The notes below the pieces were generated by a model. It made no database searches. It saw only the letters and a program-made list of their open reading frames with translations, and was not told the origin of the DNA. 64,000 nucleotides of DNA from CAZLFA01 sp964558665 (GTDB taxonomy: Bacteria > Desulfobacterota > Syntrophia > Syntrophales > PHBD01). Below, piece by piece: positions 42,693 through 53,500 of this stretch. The position numbers and the translations under genes were made by a program. The stretch spans positions 1 through 64,000 of the forward strand of contig CAZLFA010000003.1 in assembly GCA_964558665.1 (NCBI GenBank), written 5' to 3'. Each line of letters opens with the position of its first letter. Positions within the stretch are counted from its first letter, which is position 1.

Positions 42693-43072
42693 ATTTCCCC
42701 CCGTTGTATCATCATTATAAAAGCTGCCGGCTGTTCTGCAGGTTTTACTCCCGGCATGTCTATTTTCTCATCCGGTGATCACATTTTTTCTTTGGGTCAA
42801 TAATTAGACAACTTCTAAGATATCAAATGATAGTCTGTATTGTACGACTCTTTCAAGCTTTATTTTTCATTGACAATTTCACGGCCGTTGACATCGCAGT
42901 CAGCGAATTGCCGGGGCTGTTCCAAGACAGAAAACTTGACACGGTGTACTTATATTGGTACGCAAATCGTATAAGCAAGCGGCCTTGCAGTGCCTTCTTA
43001 TTCAAGAGGGAAACACAGTATGTCATTCTGCAGAAAGACCGTAATCCTTTTCAGCCATAGAGAAGAAAAGCC
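42693..43072. other. Intergenic region before the MBL gene
   Basis: A 77-codon + frame at 42827-43060 shows no SD and no recognised domain, and I leave it out. TTGACA at about 42937 lacks a good -10 at 17 bases. The region may hold a promoter for the divergent decarboxylase and the MBL gene, but I cannot fix it. Confidence 0.35.
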
Positions 43073-43966
43073 ATGAATACTGAACTCCATGACCGCCAAT
43101 TCTTTCCTGCCGCCCTTGCGGATCGTTTATACGTTATCGGCAATCCCTTCTTCAACCAGTACCTTGTCAGGGGAGAAAAGGCATCCGCCCTGATCGAAAT
43201 GGGGATCTCGGCAACGACGGACGAAGCCGTCAGGCAACTGTCGGGGATTGATGCAAAGCCGGACTACCTGGTTGTTCCTCATCCGCATGTTGACCATATC
43301 AACGGGTTAAACAACATCAGGAAAGCCTTCCCTGAGGCAGCCGTTGTCGCGGGAAAAGGGGCGCCGGAATTCGTCGCTCACCCCAGGGTAGCAAAATCGC
43401 TGGTTGATGAAGATCTCTATATGACCGACTTCATGGCCGCCAGGGGAATCCGTTCCGTTCATTCTCCTCTTGATACGGCGCCGTCTTTGGAGGGATGCAG
43501 GATCGCCGGAGACGGGGACGAAATCAGCCTGGGAGGCGTGACATTGAGTTTTATTTCCGTCGGCGGCCATTCACCCGGCAATATTGTCGTTTTCATACCC
43601 GAGTTGAAGGCGCTTATCGCCTCGGACAGCCTGGGTTTCCGTTATGCAAGCGGACTGATGTTTCCCATTTATTTCACCGGCTTCAACGCATATATCGACA
43701 CTATTGACCGCCTGGCCTCTTTGAACCCGGCGATATTGGGACTGGCGCACCACGGCACAATAGCGAGCGGCGATATTCCCGCGGTTTTCGACATGGCGCG
43801 GAGATCGGCAACGGAAATGAAGGAGAGCATCATCAGTGATACCGGAAGCGATGAACAGATCATCGCCCGCATTTTTGACAGATTCTACAAAGATGATCTG
43901 ACACTCTATGCGAAGGATAATATTGTTGAGTGCTGCAGACTACTGATAAAAAGGAGCAGAGAGTAA
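43073..43966 (+). CDS. MBL-fold metallo-hydrolase
   Basis: A 297-residue metallo-beta-lactamase fold protein. The H70-P-H72-V-D74-H75 motif (PHPHVDHINGL) binds a binuclear metal centre, with later ligands in SVGGHSPGN (about 163-171), ASDSLGFRY (Asp) and GLAHHG (His). Substrates in this superfamily range from glyoxalase II thioesters to oxidoreductase-type ODP reactions, and this product has no extra domain. It has the SD AGAGAAGAAAAG. It starts an apparent operon with the PBP4 gene, which begins five bases after its stop. Confidence 0.85.
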   Translation: MNTELHDRQFFPAALADRLYVIGNPFFNQYLVRGEKASALIEMGISATTDEAVRQLSGIDAKPDYLVVPHPHVDHINGLNNIRKAFPEAAVVAGKGAPEFVAHPRVAKSLVDEDLYMTDFMAARGIRSVHSPLDTAPSLEGCRIAGDGDEISLGGVTLSFISVGGHSPGNIVVFIPELKALIASDSLGFRYASGLMFPIYFTGFNAYIDTIDRLASLNPAILGLAHHGTIASGDIPAVFDMARRSATEMKESIISDTGSDEQIIARIFDRFYKDDLTLYAKDNIVECCRLLIKRSRE

Positions 43967-43970
43967 CCGG

Positions 43971-45512
43971 ATGAAGAAGCTGATTATTTCCATCACAATA
44001 ATTTTAGCAGCAATGTTGCCTGCCGCCAGCGAGGCAAAACAAAGGACATACGCGCCTCAGCCGACCTTCTACAGCGGAAATGAAACCATCGACGTCAAAC
44101 GCTTTACGCAGATAGTTGAAACGGCGCTGGCGAGACCCGAGGCAGGCGGTACAACCATAGGATTCAAGGTAGTCGATATGAAATCCGGAACTGTTGTATT
44201 CGACCGCAACAGCGATACGCTTTTCAATCCCGCGAGCAATATGAAGCTTGTTTCCACGGCGGCTGCTCTCTACGGACTTGGAGCCGGCTACAGGTTTGCC
44301 ACTGTCTTCAGGTCGGCGGCTGCTCCGGATGCAAACGGGGTGATCAAGGGAAACATTTATGTGATAGGACGCGGTGACCCGTGGCTCACCGACGAAAATA
44401 TCGTAAAGATGGTAAGCGATCTTTATGATACGGGGGTTCGCGCCGTAGAGGGAGACATTGTAATTGACGACACCTACTTTGACAGTCTCCGCAACATCAA
44501 CGGCTGGGATAACAAATCCCTGCGCCATTGTTACGAAGCGCCGATCGGAGCAATGTCGGTCAACTTCAACTGTCTATGGATAACCGTGCATCCCGCCGGC
44601 AAAGCCGGTTCAAAGGCCAGAGTTGAAGTGCACCCCGATATCGATATGTTCCGGCTCAGCAATCAGGTGCGTACGGTAAAGAAGGGGCGGTCCGGCGTCG
44701 GCCTGAAGATGAACATTTCCAAAAACAGTATCAATCTCCTGTTGAGCGGACGTATAAGCATCAGTGATACGGGCGGCATCGGAATATGCCGCAAGATGGA
44801 CAATCCGCCAGTGTATGCCGGCCACACGCTGCACGATTACATGAAAAGAAAGGGCATAAAGATCAAGGGAGCCATCAAAGTGCGCAAAGCCGATCAGGAA
44901 GCGCGCCATGAGCTGCTCGTCTATAAAAGCCCTCCCCTGGAAGAGCTGGTTTACCACCTGAACAAGGAGTCCAACAATTTCATGGCCGAACAGACCTTCA
45001 AGACGCTGGGCGCCGAGAAAACGGGATTGCCGGGCACCTGCGAAGGCGGGGCGCAGTTTACGGAACAGTTTCTTTCCAGTGTCATAGGAGCAAAACCGGG
45101 AAGCTACAGGATAGAAAACGGTTCGGGGCTGGGACTGGAAAACAGGGTTACCCCCGATCTCCTGATACGTGTTCTTAAATTTATGGATGCAAATCCGGCC
45201 TATGCAAATGCCTATATGAATTCGCTGCCGATAATGGGCCTTGACGGCACTCTGCGCAACCGGCACAGGTTCAGTGATGCGGCAAACCGCATCCGCGCCA
45301 AGACAGGCTTTATCAACAATGTGATCACCCTCACGGGGTTTGTGGAGACAAAGGGATGCGACCGGCTTGCCTTCTCTCTGCTGATGAACAAATATGATAC
45401 AAAGCGGCGCGCCAACCTTCGCAAGGTTCAGGACGAAATTATTCTGGCGCTCAGCAACCTGGTTCTTATGCCCGGAAATCCAGGCTGTGCGTCCGCCAAT
45501 ATCACCCAATAA
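43971..45512 (+). CDS. dacB: D-alanyl-D-alanine carboxypeptidase/endopeptidase (PBP4, S13)
   Basis: A periplasmic peptidoglycan-processing serine peptidase of 513 residues with a signal peptide (MKKLIISITIILAAMLPAASEA). Active-site motifs: SxxK at S89-N-M-K92 (NPASNMKLVST), SxN in KESNNFMAEQ (about 342), and KTG in RAKTGFINN (about 443). An intervening domain of about 150 residues separates the first two motifs, as in PBP4. It cleaves D-Ala-D-Ala and cross-links during wall turnover. The gene starts five bases after the MBL gene and its stop lies seven bases before polX. Confidence 0.95.
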   Translation: MKKLIISITIILAAMLPAASEAKQRTYAPQPTFYSGNETIDVKRFTQIVETALARPEAGGTTIGFKVVDMKSGTVVFDRNSDTLFNPASNMKLVSTAAALYGLGAGYRFATVFRSAAAPDANGVIKGNIYVIGRGDPWLTDENIVKMVSDLYDTGVRAVEGDIVIDDTYFDSLRNINGWDNKSLRHCYEAPIGAMSVNFNCLWITVHPAGKAGSKARVEVHPDIDMFRLSNQVRTVKKGRSGVGLKMNISKNSINLLLSGRISISDTGGIGICRKMDNPPVYAGHTLHDYMKRKGIKIKGAIKVRKADQEARHELLVYKSPPLEELVYHLNKESNNFMAEQTFKTLGAEKTGLPGTCEGGAQFTEQFLSSVIGAKPGSYRIENGSGLGLENRVTPDLLIRVLKFMDANPAYANAYMNSLPIMGLDGTLRNRHRFSDAANRIRAKTGFINNVITLTGFVETKGCDRLAFSLLMNKYDTKRRANLRKVQDEIILALSNLVLMPGNPGCASANITQ

Positions 45513-45519
45513 TCTTCAT

Positions 45520-47262
45520 ATGGACATTCTCGCTGCAAAAAGCGATGTGGTCAGAATACTTGATGAGATCGCCCTCTTTCTGGAATTGAAGGGTGAAAAC
45601 CCCTTTAAGTCGAAGGCGTATCAGAATGCAGCCCGCCATATCGAACAGCTCGACGATTTCAACTCCATAGTGGAGGAGGACAAACTTTCCTCCATAAAGG
45701 GAATCGGAACCGCCCTGCACGGCAAGATCATGGAACTGGTGACCACCGGAAGACTTGCCTACTATGAAAACCTGAAAGCCGGCATACCGCAAGGCCACAT
45801 CGAGATGCTGAGAATACCCGGTCTGGGTCCCAAGAAAATAAAACTGCTGCATGATCTGCTGGGGATCGAAACGATTGGAGAGCTTGAATACGCCTGCAAT
45901 GAGAACAGGCTTATCGAACTTCCCGGTTTCGGCAAAAAAACACAGGAAAAAATCCAGACCGGCATAGAGCAGCTCAAGAAATACAAGGATCGGCGTCTCT
46001 ATTCGGAAGTGATAGATGAAGCCCGGAAAATCATGGCCTACATTCAGGCGCATGCCGGCGTTGTCAGGTCGGAGATTGCCGGTTCTTTGCGCCGCGGCAA
46101 CGAAACCGTCAAGGACATTGATCTTCTTGCCGCATCACTTGAACCATCCGTCCTCGGAGAGCACTTTGTTTCATATTCCGCCCTGGACACGGTTACAGCA
46201 AGAGGTGACACAAAAATCAGCGCATCTCTCAGATCAGGAGTCAATTGCGATCTGCGCATTGTTTCACCTCTTGAATTCCCTTACGCGCTTCATCACTTTA
46301 CGGGAAGCAGGGAGCACAACACCGCCATGCGCGGACGCGCAAAAACGATGGATATGAAGATGAATGAATACGGCCTTTTCAAATCCGGCGTTAATGTTCC
46401 CTGCAGCAGTGAAGAGGAGATATTTGAGGCGCTTGATCTGCAATACATACCTCCGGAGATAAGGGAAGGCAGCGGCGAGATTGAAGCCGCCGCCGTCCGG
46501 CACATTCCCAAGCTGATCGAGCATAATGACATCCGCGGTCTTTTTCACATCCACACCTCTTTCAGTGACGGAGCCGATTCTCTGGAGGCTGTGGTAAAAA
46601 TGGCGAAGCGTATGGGACTGGAATATATCGGCATTGCCGATCACAGCCGGTCGGCATACTATGCGGGCGGGCTATCCAAAGATGCCGTCAGGGAACAGCA
46701 CGAGCTGATCGACAGCCTGAATGCCAGAGAGGCGCCTTTTCACATATTCAAGGGGATAGAATCCGATATACTCCCCGACGGTCAACTGGACTATGACGAG
46801 GAGGTCTTGGAAAAATTCGATTTTGTAATTGCCGCCGTCCATTCACATTTCGGAATGTCATTGGATGCGATGACATCCAGAATTATCAGGGCCATGTCCA
46901 ACCCTCATACCGCCATGCTCGCGCATCCCACAGGACGTCTGCTTCTTACGAGAGAGCCTTATGCAGTGGATATCACGGCAATCATCGATTATGCGGCTGA
47001 AAGAGGTACAGTGATCGAACTGAACGCCAATCCCCACAGGCTTGATCTCGACTGGCGTCATTGCCGGTATGCCAAAAAGAGGGGCGTCAGGATCTCCATC
47101 AACCCGGATTCTCATCATGCGGCTGATCTGAATCACTTCATGTACGGCATCAATATTGCCCGCAAAGGATGGCTGGAATCCGGGGACTGCGTCAACTGCC
47201 TTGGCCTTTCCGGGATAAATGAGTGGCTTGCCGAACGCCGCAGTCCAGGGCAAAAACATTGA
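45520..47262 (+). CDS. polX: DNA polymerase X with PHP domain
   Basis: A bacterial family X polymerase/3'-5' exonuclease with a role in base-excision and gap repair. Start at 45520 (MDILAAKSDVVRILDEIAL, 580 residues). Earlier frame starts lie inside dacB. The N-terminal 8-kDa-like and HhH region has GIGTALHGKIMELV and IPGLGPKKIKLLHDLLG. The nucleotidyl-transfer domain has SLRRGNETVKDIDLLAAS (catalytic Asp pair). The C-terminal PHP nuclease domain has LFHIHTSFSDGADS (about 344-357), IADHSRSAYY, FDFVIAAVHSHFG and NPDSHHAADL with its metal-binding His/Asp. Seven bases separate it from dacB. Confidence 0.95.
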   Translation: MDILAAKSDVVRILDEIALFLELKGENPFKSKAYQNAARHIEQLDDFNSIVEEDKLSSIKGIGTALHGKIMELVTTGRLAYYENLKAGIPQGHIEMLRIPGLGPKKIKLLHDLLGIETIGELEYACNENRLIELPGFGKKTQEKIQTGIEQLKKYKDRRLYSEVIDEARKIMAYIQAHAGVVRSEIAGSLRRGNETVKDIDLLAASLEPSVLGEHFVSYSALDTVTARGDTKISASLRSGVNCDLRIVSPLEFPYALHHFTGSREHNTAMRGRAKTMDMKMNEYGLFKSGVNVPCSSEEEIFEALDLQYIPPEIREGSGEIEAAAVRHIPKLIEHNDIRGLFHIHTSFSDGADSLEAVVKMAKRMGLEYIGIADHSRSAYYAGGLSKDAVREQHELIDSLNAREAPFHIFKGIESDILPDGQLDYDEEVLEKFDFVIAAVHSHFGMSLDAMTSRIIRAMSNPHTAMLAHPTGRLLLTREPYAVDITAIIDYAAERGTVIELNANPHRLDLDWRHCRYAKKRGVRISINPDSHHAADLNHFMYGINIARKGWLESGDCVNCLGLSGINEWLAERRSPGQKH

Positions 47263-47272
47263 AAGAGTAAAA

Positions 47273-47776
47273 ATGCGGAGAAGAAAGAAAACTTCAGGAA
47301 AGGTGGAAAGCCTGGGCAACGTCCTGCATGATGTGTTGGCCAAACAGAATATCATTGTCAGTCCGGGCAACCCTAAGTTAATAGATGTGTGGAAAAAGAG
47401 CGTCGGACCGCAGATCGCCTCCCAGACACGGCCTGACAGAGTGCAGAAAGGCACCCTGTATGTAAAGGTCGCAAATTCTGTATGGATGCATCAGCTTCAG
47501 TTTCTCAAGCGGGATATCATAGACAAGTTCAACAAAAACACTTATACGGAAGCCGTTGAGAACATCCGTTTTTTTCTGGCTGAAATCAGAGGGTCTCAAT
47601 CCCTTGAAGAAAGGACTTTTGATTTTTCAGCATATCCCCTGAATGCCAGAGACAGGAACATTATTGAGAAGAGCACGGAAACAGTCGAAGATGAGGAATT
47701 GAAAAACCTGCTGAAAAGCGTGATGCAAAAGGAGATTATCCGGCGCCGGATTCTGGAAAAAAAGAGAGGCCGCTGA
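47273..47776 (+). CDS. DciA-like protein (DUF721)
   Basis: A 167-residue protein with the DUF721 domain of DciA, the helicase-loading partner of DnaB in most bacteria. Start at 47273 (MRRRKKTSGKVESLG) with SD-like GAAAGAGTAA. The basic N-terminus is followed by LGNVLHDVLAKQNI and VWKKSVGPQIASQTRPDRVQKGTLYVKVANSVWMHQLQFLKRDII, the family core (about 35-95). The C-terminal half is helical and charged. It starts 10 bases after polX. Its last codons overlap the convergent methyltransferase gene by 41 bases. Confidence 0.85.
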   Translation: MRRRKKTSGKVESLGNVLHDVLAKQNIIVSPGNPKLIDVWKKSVGPQIASQTRPDRVQKGTLYVKVANSVWMHQLQFLKRDIIDKFNKNTYTEAVENIRFFLAEIRGSQSLEERTFDFSAYPLNARDRNIIEKSTETVEDEELKNLLKSVMQKEIIRRRILEKKRGR

Positions 47777-48512
47777 GCAGATCAGCCGCATCCTTTGTGT
47801 AAACACCCCTGCTTGCATAGATAAAAACAGGCGGCATGATTTCCAGTTCTTCCCCCCCGCCTTTAATGCCTTCAATCAAAACAAACTCACCGCCCGACAT
47901 CTTATGCGAATGGACAATCTGCAGCCGCTTTGGCTCCAGATGTGCAGATCTCATGCGGGCAATCAGTTCCACTATTCTCGCTGCCGGGTAAATTATCGAG
48001 ACCCTGCCTGATTTCCTCAGTACGTATGAGGCAGCGGCAACGAAGTCGGCAATCGTTGCTCTGATTTCGTGCCTGGCTACGGCTTTCTGCTGATCAGGAT
48101 TTATTCTGCCTGATTTGATCTTTCTATAGGGAGGATTAAAAACGACAACGTCAAATTCTCCGGGACCGACAAGCGTCTCTATGCTTTTCACATCACCCTG
48201 CAGCACATCGACCCTGCCTTCCAGACCGTTGATCAGGACATTGCGTTTTGCCATATCGACGAGTTCGTCCTGAACCTCCACGCCTGATGCACTCATGCAT
48301 CTGTCTGTGCCGGCCAGAATGACGGCCAGGATTCCGCTGCCCGTTCCGAGATCCAGGACCTTGTCATTCTTGCTTGATCTCACGAACGATGCGAGAAGAA
48401 CGGCATCGATAGAGAAGCGGTATCCGTCTGCTTTCTGCAATATCTTGAATTTCCCGCCGAAAACAGCATCTATGGTCTCCCCTTCCCTGATCAGTGACAT
48501 CTCATCCATCAT
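47736..48512 (-). CDS. tRNA1(Val) adenine-N6-methyltransferase-like (TrmN6 family)
   Basis: A 258-residue SAM methyltransferase: motif I VLDLGTGSGILAVILAG (about 52-68) and the amino-methyltransferase signature N126-P-P-Y129 in VVVFNPPYRK, which marks N6-adenine or N5-Gln transfer. Similarity in layout to YfiC/TrmN6, which modifies A37 of tRNA1(Val), is good, but the target is inferred. It begins on the base after the stop of the DUF1015 gene (TAA then ATG) and is translationally coupled to it. Its 3' end overlaps the DciA-like gene. Confidence 0.82.
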   Translation of the reverse strand: MMDEMSLIREGETIDAVFGGKFKILQKADGYRFSIDAVLLASFVRSSKNDKVLDLGTGSGILAVILAGTDRCMSASGVEVQDELVDMAKRNVLINGLEGRVDVLQGDVKSIETLVGPGEFDVVVFNPPYRKIKSGRINPDQQKAVARHEIRATIADFVAAASYVLRKSGRVSIIYPAARIVELIARMRSAHLEPKRLQIVHSHKMSGGEFVLIEGIKGGGEELEIMPPVFIYASRGVYTKDAADLLSGLSFFPESGAG

Positions 48513-49754
48513 TTAATCGATCATGTTAACAAAAAGCCCGCTCATCAACTTCGGTTCAAACCATGTGGACTTCGGAGGCATGACCTGATCTGAATCGGCA
48601 ACCGCCATAAGCTGATCCAGAGTTGTGGGGTAAAGGGAAAAAGCAACCGCATGACTGCCTGAATCCACAAGCCTCTCCAGTTCTTCCATACCCCTGATGC
48701 CGCCTACAAAATCAATTCTTTGATCAGCCCGCGGGTCGTCGATTCCCAAGATCGGCCTCAGCACCAGACTCTGCAGCAGGGACACATCCAGGGCGCCTAC
48801 GGCATCATCGGGGCAGGAGGTGCTGCTCTTCAATGACAGCCTGTACCAATCTCCGTCCAGGTACATGCCGAATTCACGGTGCCCACGGGGCGATTTCTGC
48901 GCGAAGCCCATTTCAATGTTAAAAATATCCGACAGTCTTCCGACAAATGCATTCTTCGCAAGGCCGTGCAAATCCCTGACAACCCTGTTGTAATCCATGA
49001 TCCTGAGCTGATCATGTGGAAACAGCACGGACATGACATAGTTATACGCCTCATCTCCTTTGTGACTCTTGTTGTTTTTTCTCCTGTCCAGTGCCACGGA
49101 AACGGCTGCGGCAGCCCGATGATGCCCATCTGCGATGTAGGTATCGCCTACATCCGCGAATATGGCAACGAGTGCTTCCGTCTCACGCCGGTCATTTACC
49201 GCCCAGACAGTGTGAGATACCCCGTCGGCAGCCGTAAAGTCATACTCAGGACCTGCTTCGGCAACTTCAGCCACAAGATCGTTTATGGATTTATTGGACC
49301 TGTAAGTGACAAACACAGGACCTGTCTGCGCGTTGGTTTCATCTATGTGCCTTGTTCTTTCTCTTTCTTTATCCGATCTTGTGAATTCATGCTTCTTCAT
49401 CCGCCCGTTGACATAGTCATCGACATGAATTCCGGCAACGATGCCGTATTGCTCATGACCGCCCTTTTTCTGGCGATATACATAAAAGTGCGGCTCAGCG
49501 TCGCGAAGCATGAATTTTTCTTCAAGCATGCGTTCAAGATTCAGCCGTGCCTTTTGATATATTTCACTGCTGTCCATGGAAATATCGGAAGGCAGATCGA
49601 TTTCTGATTTTTCTATCCTTAAAAAACTCAATGGATTTTCATTTGCGATTGCTTTTGCCTCATCATAACTGACCACATCGTAAGGTCTTGCGGCAATAAC
49701 CCCTGCATACTTAGCCTGCGGCCTTACAAACCTCAACGGAACAACAACAGCCAT
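48513..49754 (-). CDS. DUF1015 family protein
   Basis: A 413-residue cytoplasmic protein of the DUF1015 family. Typical blocks are PLRFVRPQAKYAGVIAARPYDVV (about 6-28), YADGHHRAAAAVSVALDRR, HDQLRIMDYNRVVRDL and the C-terminal FVGGIRGMEELERLVDSG with PPKSTWFEPKLMSGLF. The conserved His/Arg/Asp residues suggest an enzyme. A serine-kinase-like role has been proposed in related proteins, but I hold this as unproven. Coupled to the TrmN6-like gene downstream. Confidence 0.85.
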   Translation of the reverse strand: MAVVVPLRFVRPQAKYAGVIAARPYDVVSYDEAKAIANENPLSFLRIEKSEIDLPSDISMDSSEIYQKARLNLERMLEEKFMLRDAEPHFYVYRQKKGGHEQYGIVAGIHVDDYVNGRMKKHEFTRSDKERERTRHIDETNAQTGPVFVTYRSNKSINDLVAEVAEAGPEYDFTAADGVSHTVWAVNDRRETEALVAIFADVGDTYIADGHHRAAAAVSVALDRRKNNKSHKGDEAYNYVMSVLFPHDQLRIMDYNRVVRDLHGLAKNAFVGRLSDIFNIEMGFAQKSPRGHREFGMYLDGDWYRLSLKSSTSCPDDAVGALDVSLLQSLVLRPILGIDDPRADQRIDFVGGIRGMEELERLVDSGSHAVAFSLYPTTLDQLMAVADSDQVMPPKSTWFEPKLMSGLFVNMID

Positions 49755-49887
49755 ATTCTGATTCTCCTCTTGATTAAATTTCTTGATGCTGACATATTAC
49801 CCGTCAGCCCGCTTAAGACATACCACAAGATATACAAGATAAACAGCGGGAACTTCCGGGCAGGAACAGGATCGAAGAGGAGAAGCA

Positions 49888-50367
49888 ATGCAATATACAC
49901 TCGTTTTCATTCATGGTTTGGAAAGCACAAGCCAGGGTACCAAAGGCCTTTACTTCCGGGAACGCTTCCCAGGAATGATAATTTATGACTATGAAGGCCC
50001 TCTGGAAAAGAGAATGGTGAAACTGGAAAAAGATCTCGCCGGCCTGAGCAATCTCATTATCGTCGGCTCCAGCTTCGGCGGATTGATGGGTGCCATTTAC
50101 GGATGTACTTTTCCTGAGAGGGTGCAGCGATTGATACTTCTGGCTCCCGCCCTGAATCTGCCGGAGTTCCGCCCCTGTCTGTCAAAACCGGCAGCAATGC
50201 CCGTTTTCGTTTACCATGGCACAAACGATGATGTAGTCCCACCCCTCGAAGTGAAGGAAATATGCACAAAGGTTTTCAGCAATCTCAGTCATCACCTGGT
50301 TGAAGACGATCATTCCCTGCACCTGACATTCCCTGAAATGAACTGGAACGAGCTTTTATCGTTTTAA
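49888..50367 (+). CDS. Alpha/beta hydrolase, YqiA-like
   Basis: A 159-residue small alpha/beta hydrolase, shorter than usual as in YqiA esterases. The nucleophile elbow is V-G-S-S62-F-G-G (residues 59-65), with the acid in HGTNDDVVPP (about 111-120) and the His in VEDDHSLHL near the end. N-terminal FIHGLEST is the oxyanion strand turn. Esterase activity on short acyl substrates is expected; the physiological substrate is unknown. It is isolated, with SD GAGGAGAAGCA. Confidence 0.85.
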   Translation: MQYTLVFIHGLESTSQGTKGLYFRERFPGMIIYDYEGPLEKRMVKLEKDLAGLSNLIIVGSSFGGLMGAIYGCTFPERVQRLILLAPALNLPEFRPCLSKPAAMPVFVYHGTNDDVVPPLEVKEICTKVFSNLSHHLVEDDHSLHLTFPEMNWNELLSF

Positions 50368-50443
50368 TCCTGCCCGAAGAAGCATCCCTCCTTTTCCGCT
50401 CTATGCATTTTCTGAGAAAGCCTGCTGTATTCATTATTTTTAC

Positions 50444-50472
50444 TTGACCCTTCACCCTCTATACTTTAAATT
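50444..50472 (+). promoter_or_regulatory. Candidate promoter of the PAS kinase gene
   Basis: TTGACC (50444-50449) and TAAATT (50467-50472) are 17 bases apart, about 80 bases before the kinase start. The 5' leader is AT-rich. The region between the alpha/beta hydrolase and the kinase has no other feature. Confidence 0.45.
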
Positions 50473-50552
50473 TAAACATATTATTTTTACCTATTCGGCA
50501 AATAATATTCTGTCTTCCCATTGATCTGTTCCCATACATTGAGGAGCATTAT

Positions 50553-53500
50553 ATGGATAACCCTTCCCTTTCATATCAAGAGCTGCTGGAGGAGAATTCA
50601 CGTCTGAGGCGCAAAATCAGTGAACTTGAGAGATATGAGAAAGAATGTGAAAAAACCTCTGAGTCCCTGAAAAATAGCAAGAATCAGCTCCGGGATACTG
50701 CGGAAAATATCCCGGGTGTTATCTACCAGTTTTATGCGCAGCCCGACGGAAAGGTCGGGTTTCACTACGTCAGTGAAGGCATCCGTGATATTTTCGGACT
50801 GGACAGCAATCCAGCCGAATTATTCGAAAATTTTTCCGCACGGGTCGCTCCAGAGTACTTTGATTCTTTCAATAAGTCCATTGAGGAGGCAATTAAAAAT
50901 GTCAACCCCTGGCGTTTCGAAGGGAGATTTATAAAAGAATCTGGTGAGTCGATCTGGTTTCAAGGCCTTTCAAATCCCGTACATAATGAGAAGGAGATAT
51001 TGTTCAACGGTGTCCTGCTGGACATAACAGAGCGCAAGCGGATCGAAGAAGCCCTGCGTGAAACGGAAACATTCCTGTACACCATGATCGAGCACAGCCC
51101 ATATTCTCTTTGGATTGCGGACGGCAAAGGCACCATGATCAGGATGAATCAGGCATGCCGTGACCTGCTTCATGTAACGGACGATGAACTGGTCGGCAAA
51201 TACAACCTGTTTACAGATAACGTTGTGGAAGAGCAAGGGGCTATGCCCCTGGTGAAAAGAGTATTCGAACGCGGAGAGCGGGTCCGTTTTACCCTCAACT
51301 ATGACAGCTCAAAGCTTCAGCATCTGCAACTTGGAAATACTGCAAAGATTGCTCTTGAAGTATCTGTCACACCGGTTCCGGATGACCGGAATCGTGTAAT
51401 CTACGCCATCGTCGAACATGCAGACATAACAAAGCGCATGCAGGTCGAAGAGGAGCTGCGTCAGCTTCAGGAGAGGTTTGCAATGGCATTCAGGAGCAGT
51501 CCTGCCTGGATTTCCATTACCGATCTTCAGACTTACAGACATCTTGAAGTTAACGACGCCTGGGAAAAAACGTTCGGCTACACAAGAGAAGAGGCCATCG
51601 GAAGCACTCCCGTCGAGATGGGAATTTATAATCAGGAAACATGGAACAGGATCATCGAAGAAATAAAGCTCAGCAGATCTGTAAGGAACCGGGAGATAAC
51701 TTCGAAGAGCAAAACCGGCCGAAGTGCAACACTTCTTGTGTCACGTGAAATAGTGGATATCGGCGGCAAACAGTATCTCTTGTCGATGGGCCTGGATATT
51801 ACGGAAAGAAAGCGTGCCGAGGAGGCACTGAAACTCTCGGAGATGACATACCGCGAGATATTCAACACGGTCAATGACACCATATGGATTCATGATATTG
51901 AAACGGGGGAGTTTCTTGATGTCAACAACATAGTTACGGAAACCTTCGGCTACCCGGTCGATGAAGCGCTGAAGCTGAATATAGAAGACATCTCTTCCGG
52001 CGTCCCGCCGTTCACGCAGAAGACAGCAATGGAACTGTTCAAAAAAGCCGCAGACGGACAGCCCCAGCTCTTCGAGTGGCACTGCAGGCATAAGGACGGT
52101 CACCTGTTCTGGACGGAAGTAAACCTGAAACGGGGAAACATAGCGGGCAAGGAATGCGTTCTGGCAATTGAGCGCGATATCAGCGAGCGCAAACAGGCGG
52201 AAGAAAGCATCCGCCTTTCAGAAGAGAAATTCAGCAGGATATTCATGACCACCCCGGATTGCATCGCCATCACGCGGATGAAAGACGGGCAGATTCTCGA
52301 TGTTAATCCGGGCTTTGAGGCCATCACAGGCTGGAAAAGAGACGAAGCCGTCGGGCGCACATCATATGATATCGGCTTCTGGGCAGACCATTCGGAAAGG
52401 GAAAGGATGGTTGAAGCGCTTCAAACCGGCGGCGAGGTTCTCTACAGGGAATTCGGCTTCAGGAAAAAGGACGGCTCTTTGCGCAACGGCATTTTTTCAG
52501 CCCGTTCCATTATTATCGGCGGCGAGTTTTGTCTGGTCTTTTTACTCCAGGATATCACCACCCGGAGGAACCTGGAAGAAGATCGACGCAAGCTTGAACT
52601 TCAGCTTTTTCAATCACAGAAGCTCGACGCCGTCGGACAACTGGCAGGAGGCATAGCGCATGACTTCAATAATATCCTGATGGGATTGCAGGGTCATATA
52701 TCGCTGATGCTGTTCGGAATGCAGCCGGAACATCCGAACTATCATAGATTGACGCAGATGGAAGAGCATGTCATGAGGGGCGCGACACTGACTCGCCAAC
52801 TGCTGGGCTTTGCGCGTGAGGGCAAGTACGAAGTGATAACCGTGGATATCAGAGATCTTGTGCAGAAAAGCGTGGAGCTATTCGGACAGACCAGAAAGGA
52901 ATTCGAGATCTCCATTCTTTGCCGGAACGAGATTTACCCTGTCGAGGCCGACGCCGGGCAGATTGACCAGGTTCTTTTGAATATTTATATTAACGCTTCA
53001 CATGCAATGCCGCGAGGCGGACAGCTCTTTATAGAAATATCGAACATGACCCTTCAGAGGGAAGACGTATTGCCGTATGATGCACAGCCGGGTCATTATG
53101 TAAAAATATCCGTCACGGATACGGGAACGGGCATGGATGCCGAAACGCTTTCCAAGATATTCGAACCTTTTTTTACAACAAAATCCCAACAGGGAGGAAC
53201 GGGACTGGGGCTGGCATCGGCATATGGAATAATCCGCAACCACGGCGGAATCATCAACGCCTACAGCGAGCTGGGACATGGTTCGACATTCAATATCTAC
53301 CTGCCGGCATCGAAAAAAACCGTCATGCCGGAGAAGGAAACCATCGGTAGTGAAATCATGCGAGGGGAAGGAACCATTCTCATCGTCGACGACGAAAAGA
53401 TTGTCCTGGAGACAACCTCAGAACTGCTCCGTCTGCTGGGGTATAATATTTATATGGCCGGCACCGGACAGGAAGCGTTGTCTGTTTATCATGAGAAGAC

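Noticed and set aside
42827..43060. 77-codon + frame before the MBL gene
   Set aside because: No SD, no domain, and unlike neighbours in codon use. Kept as noncoding.
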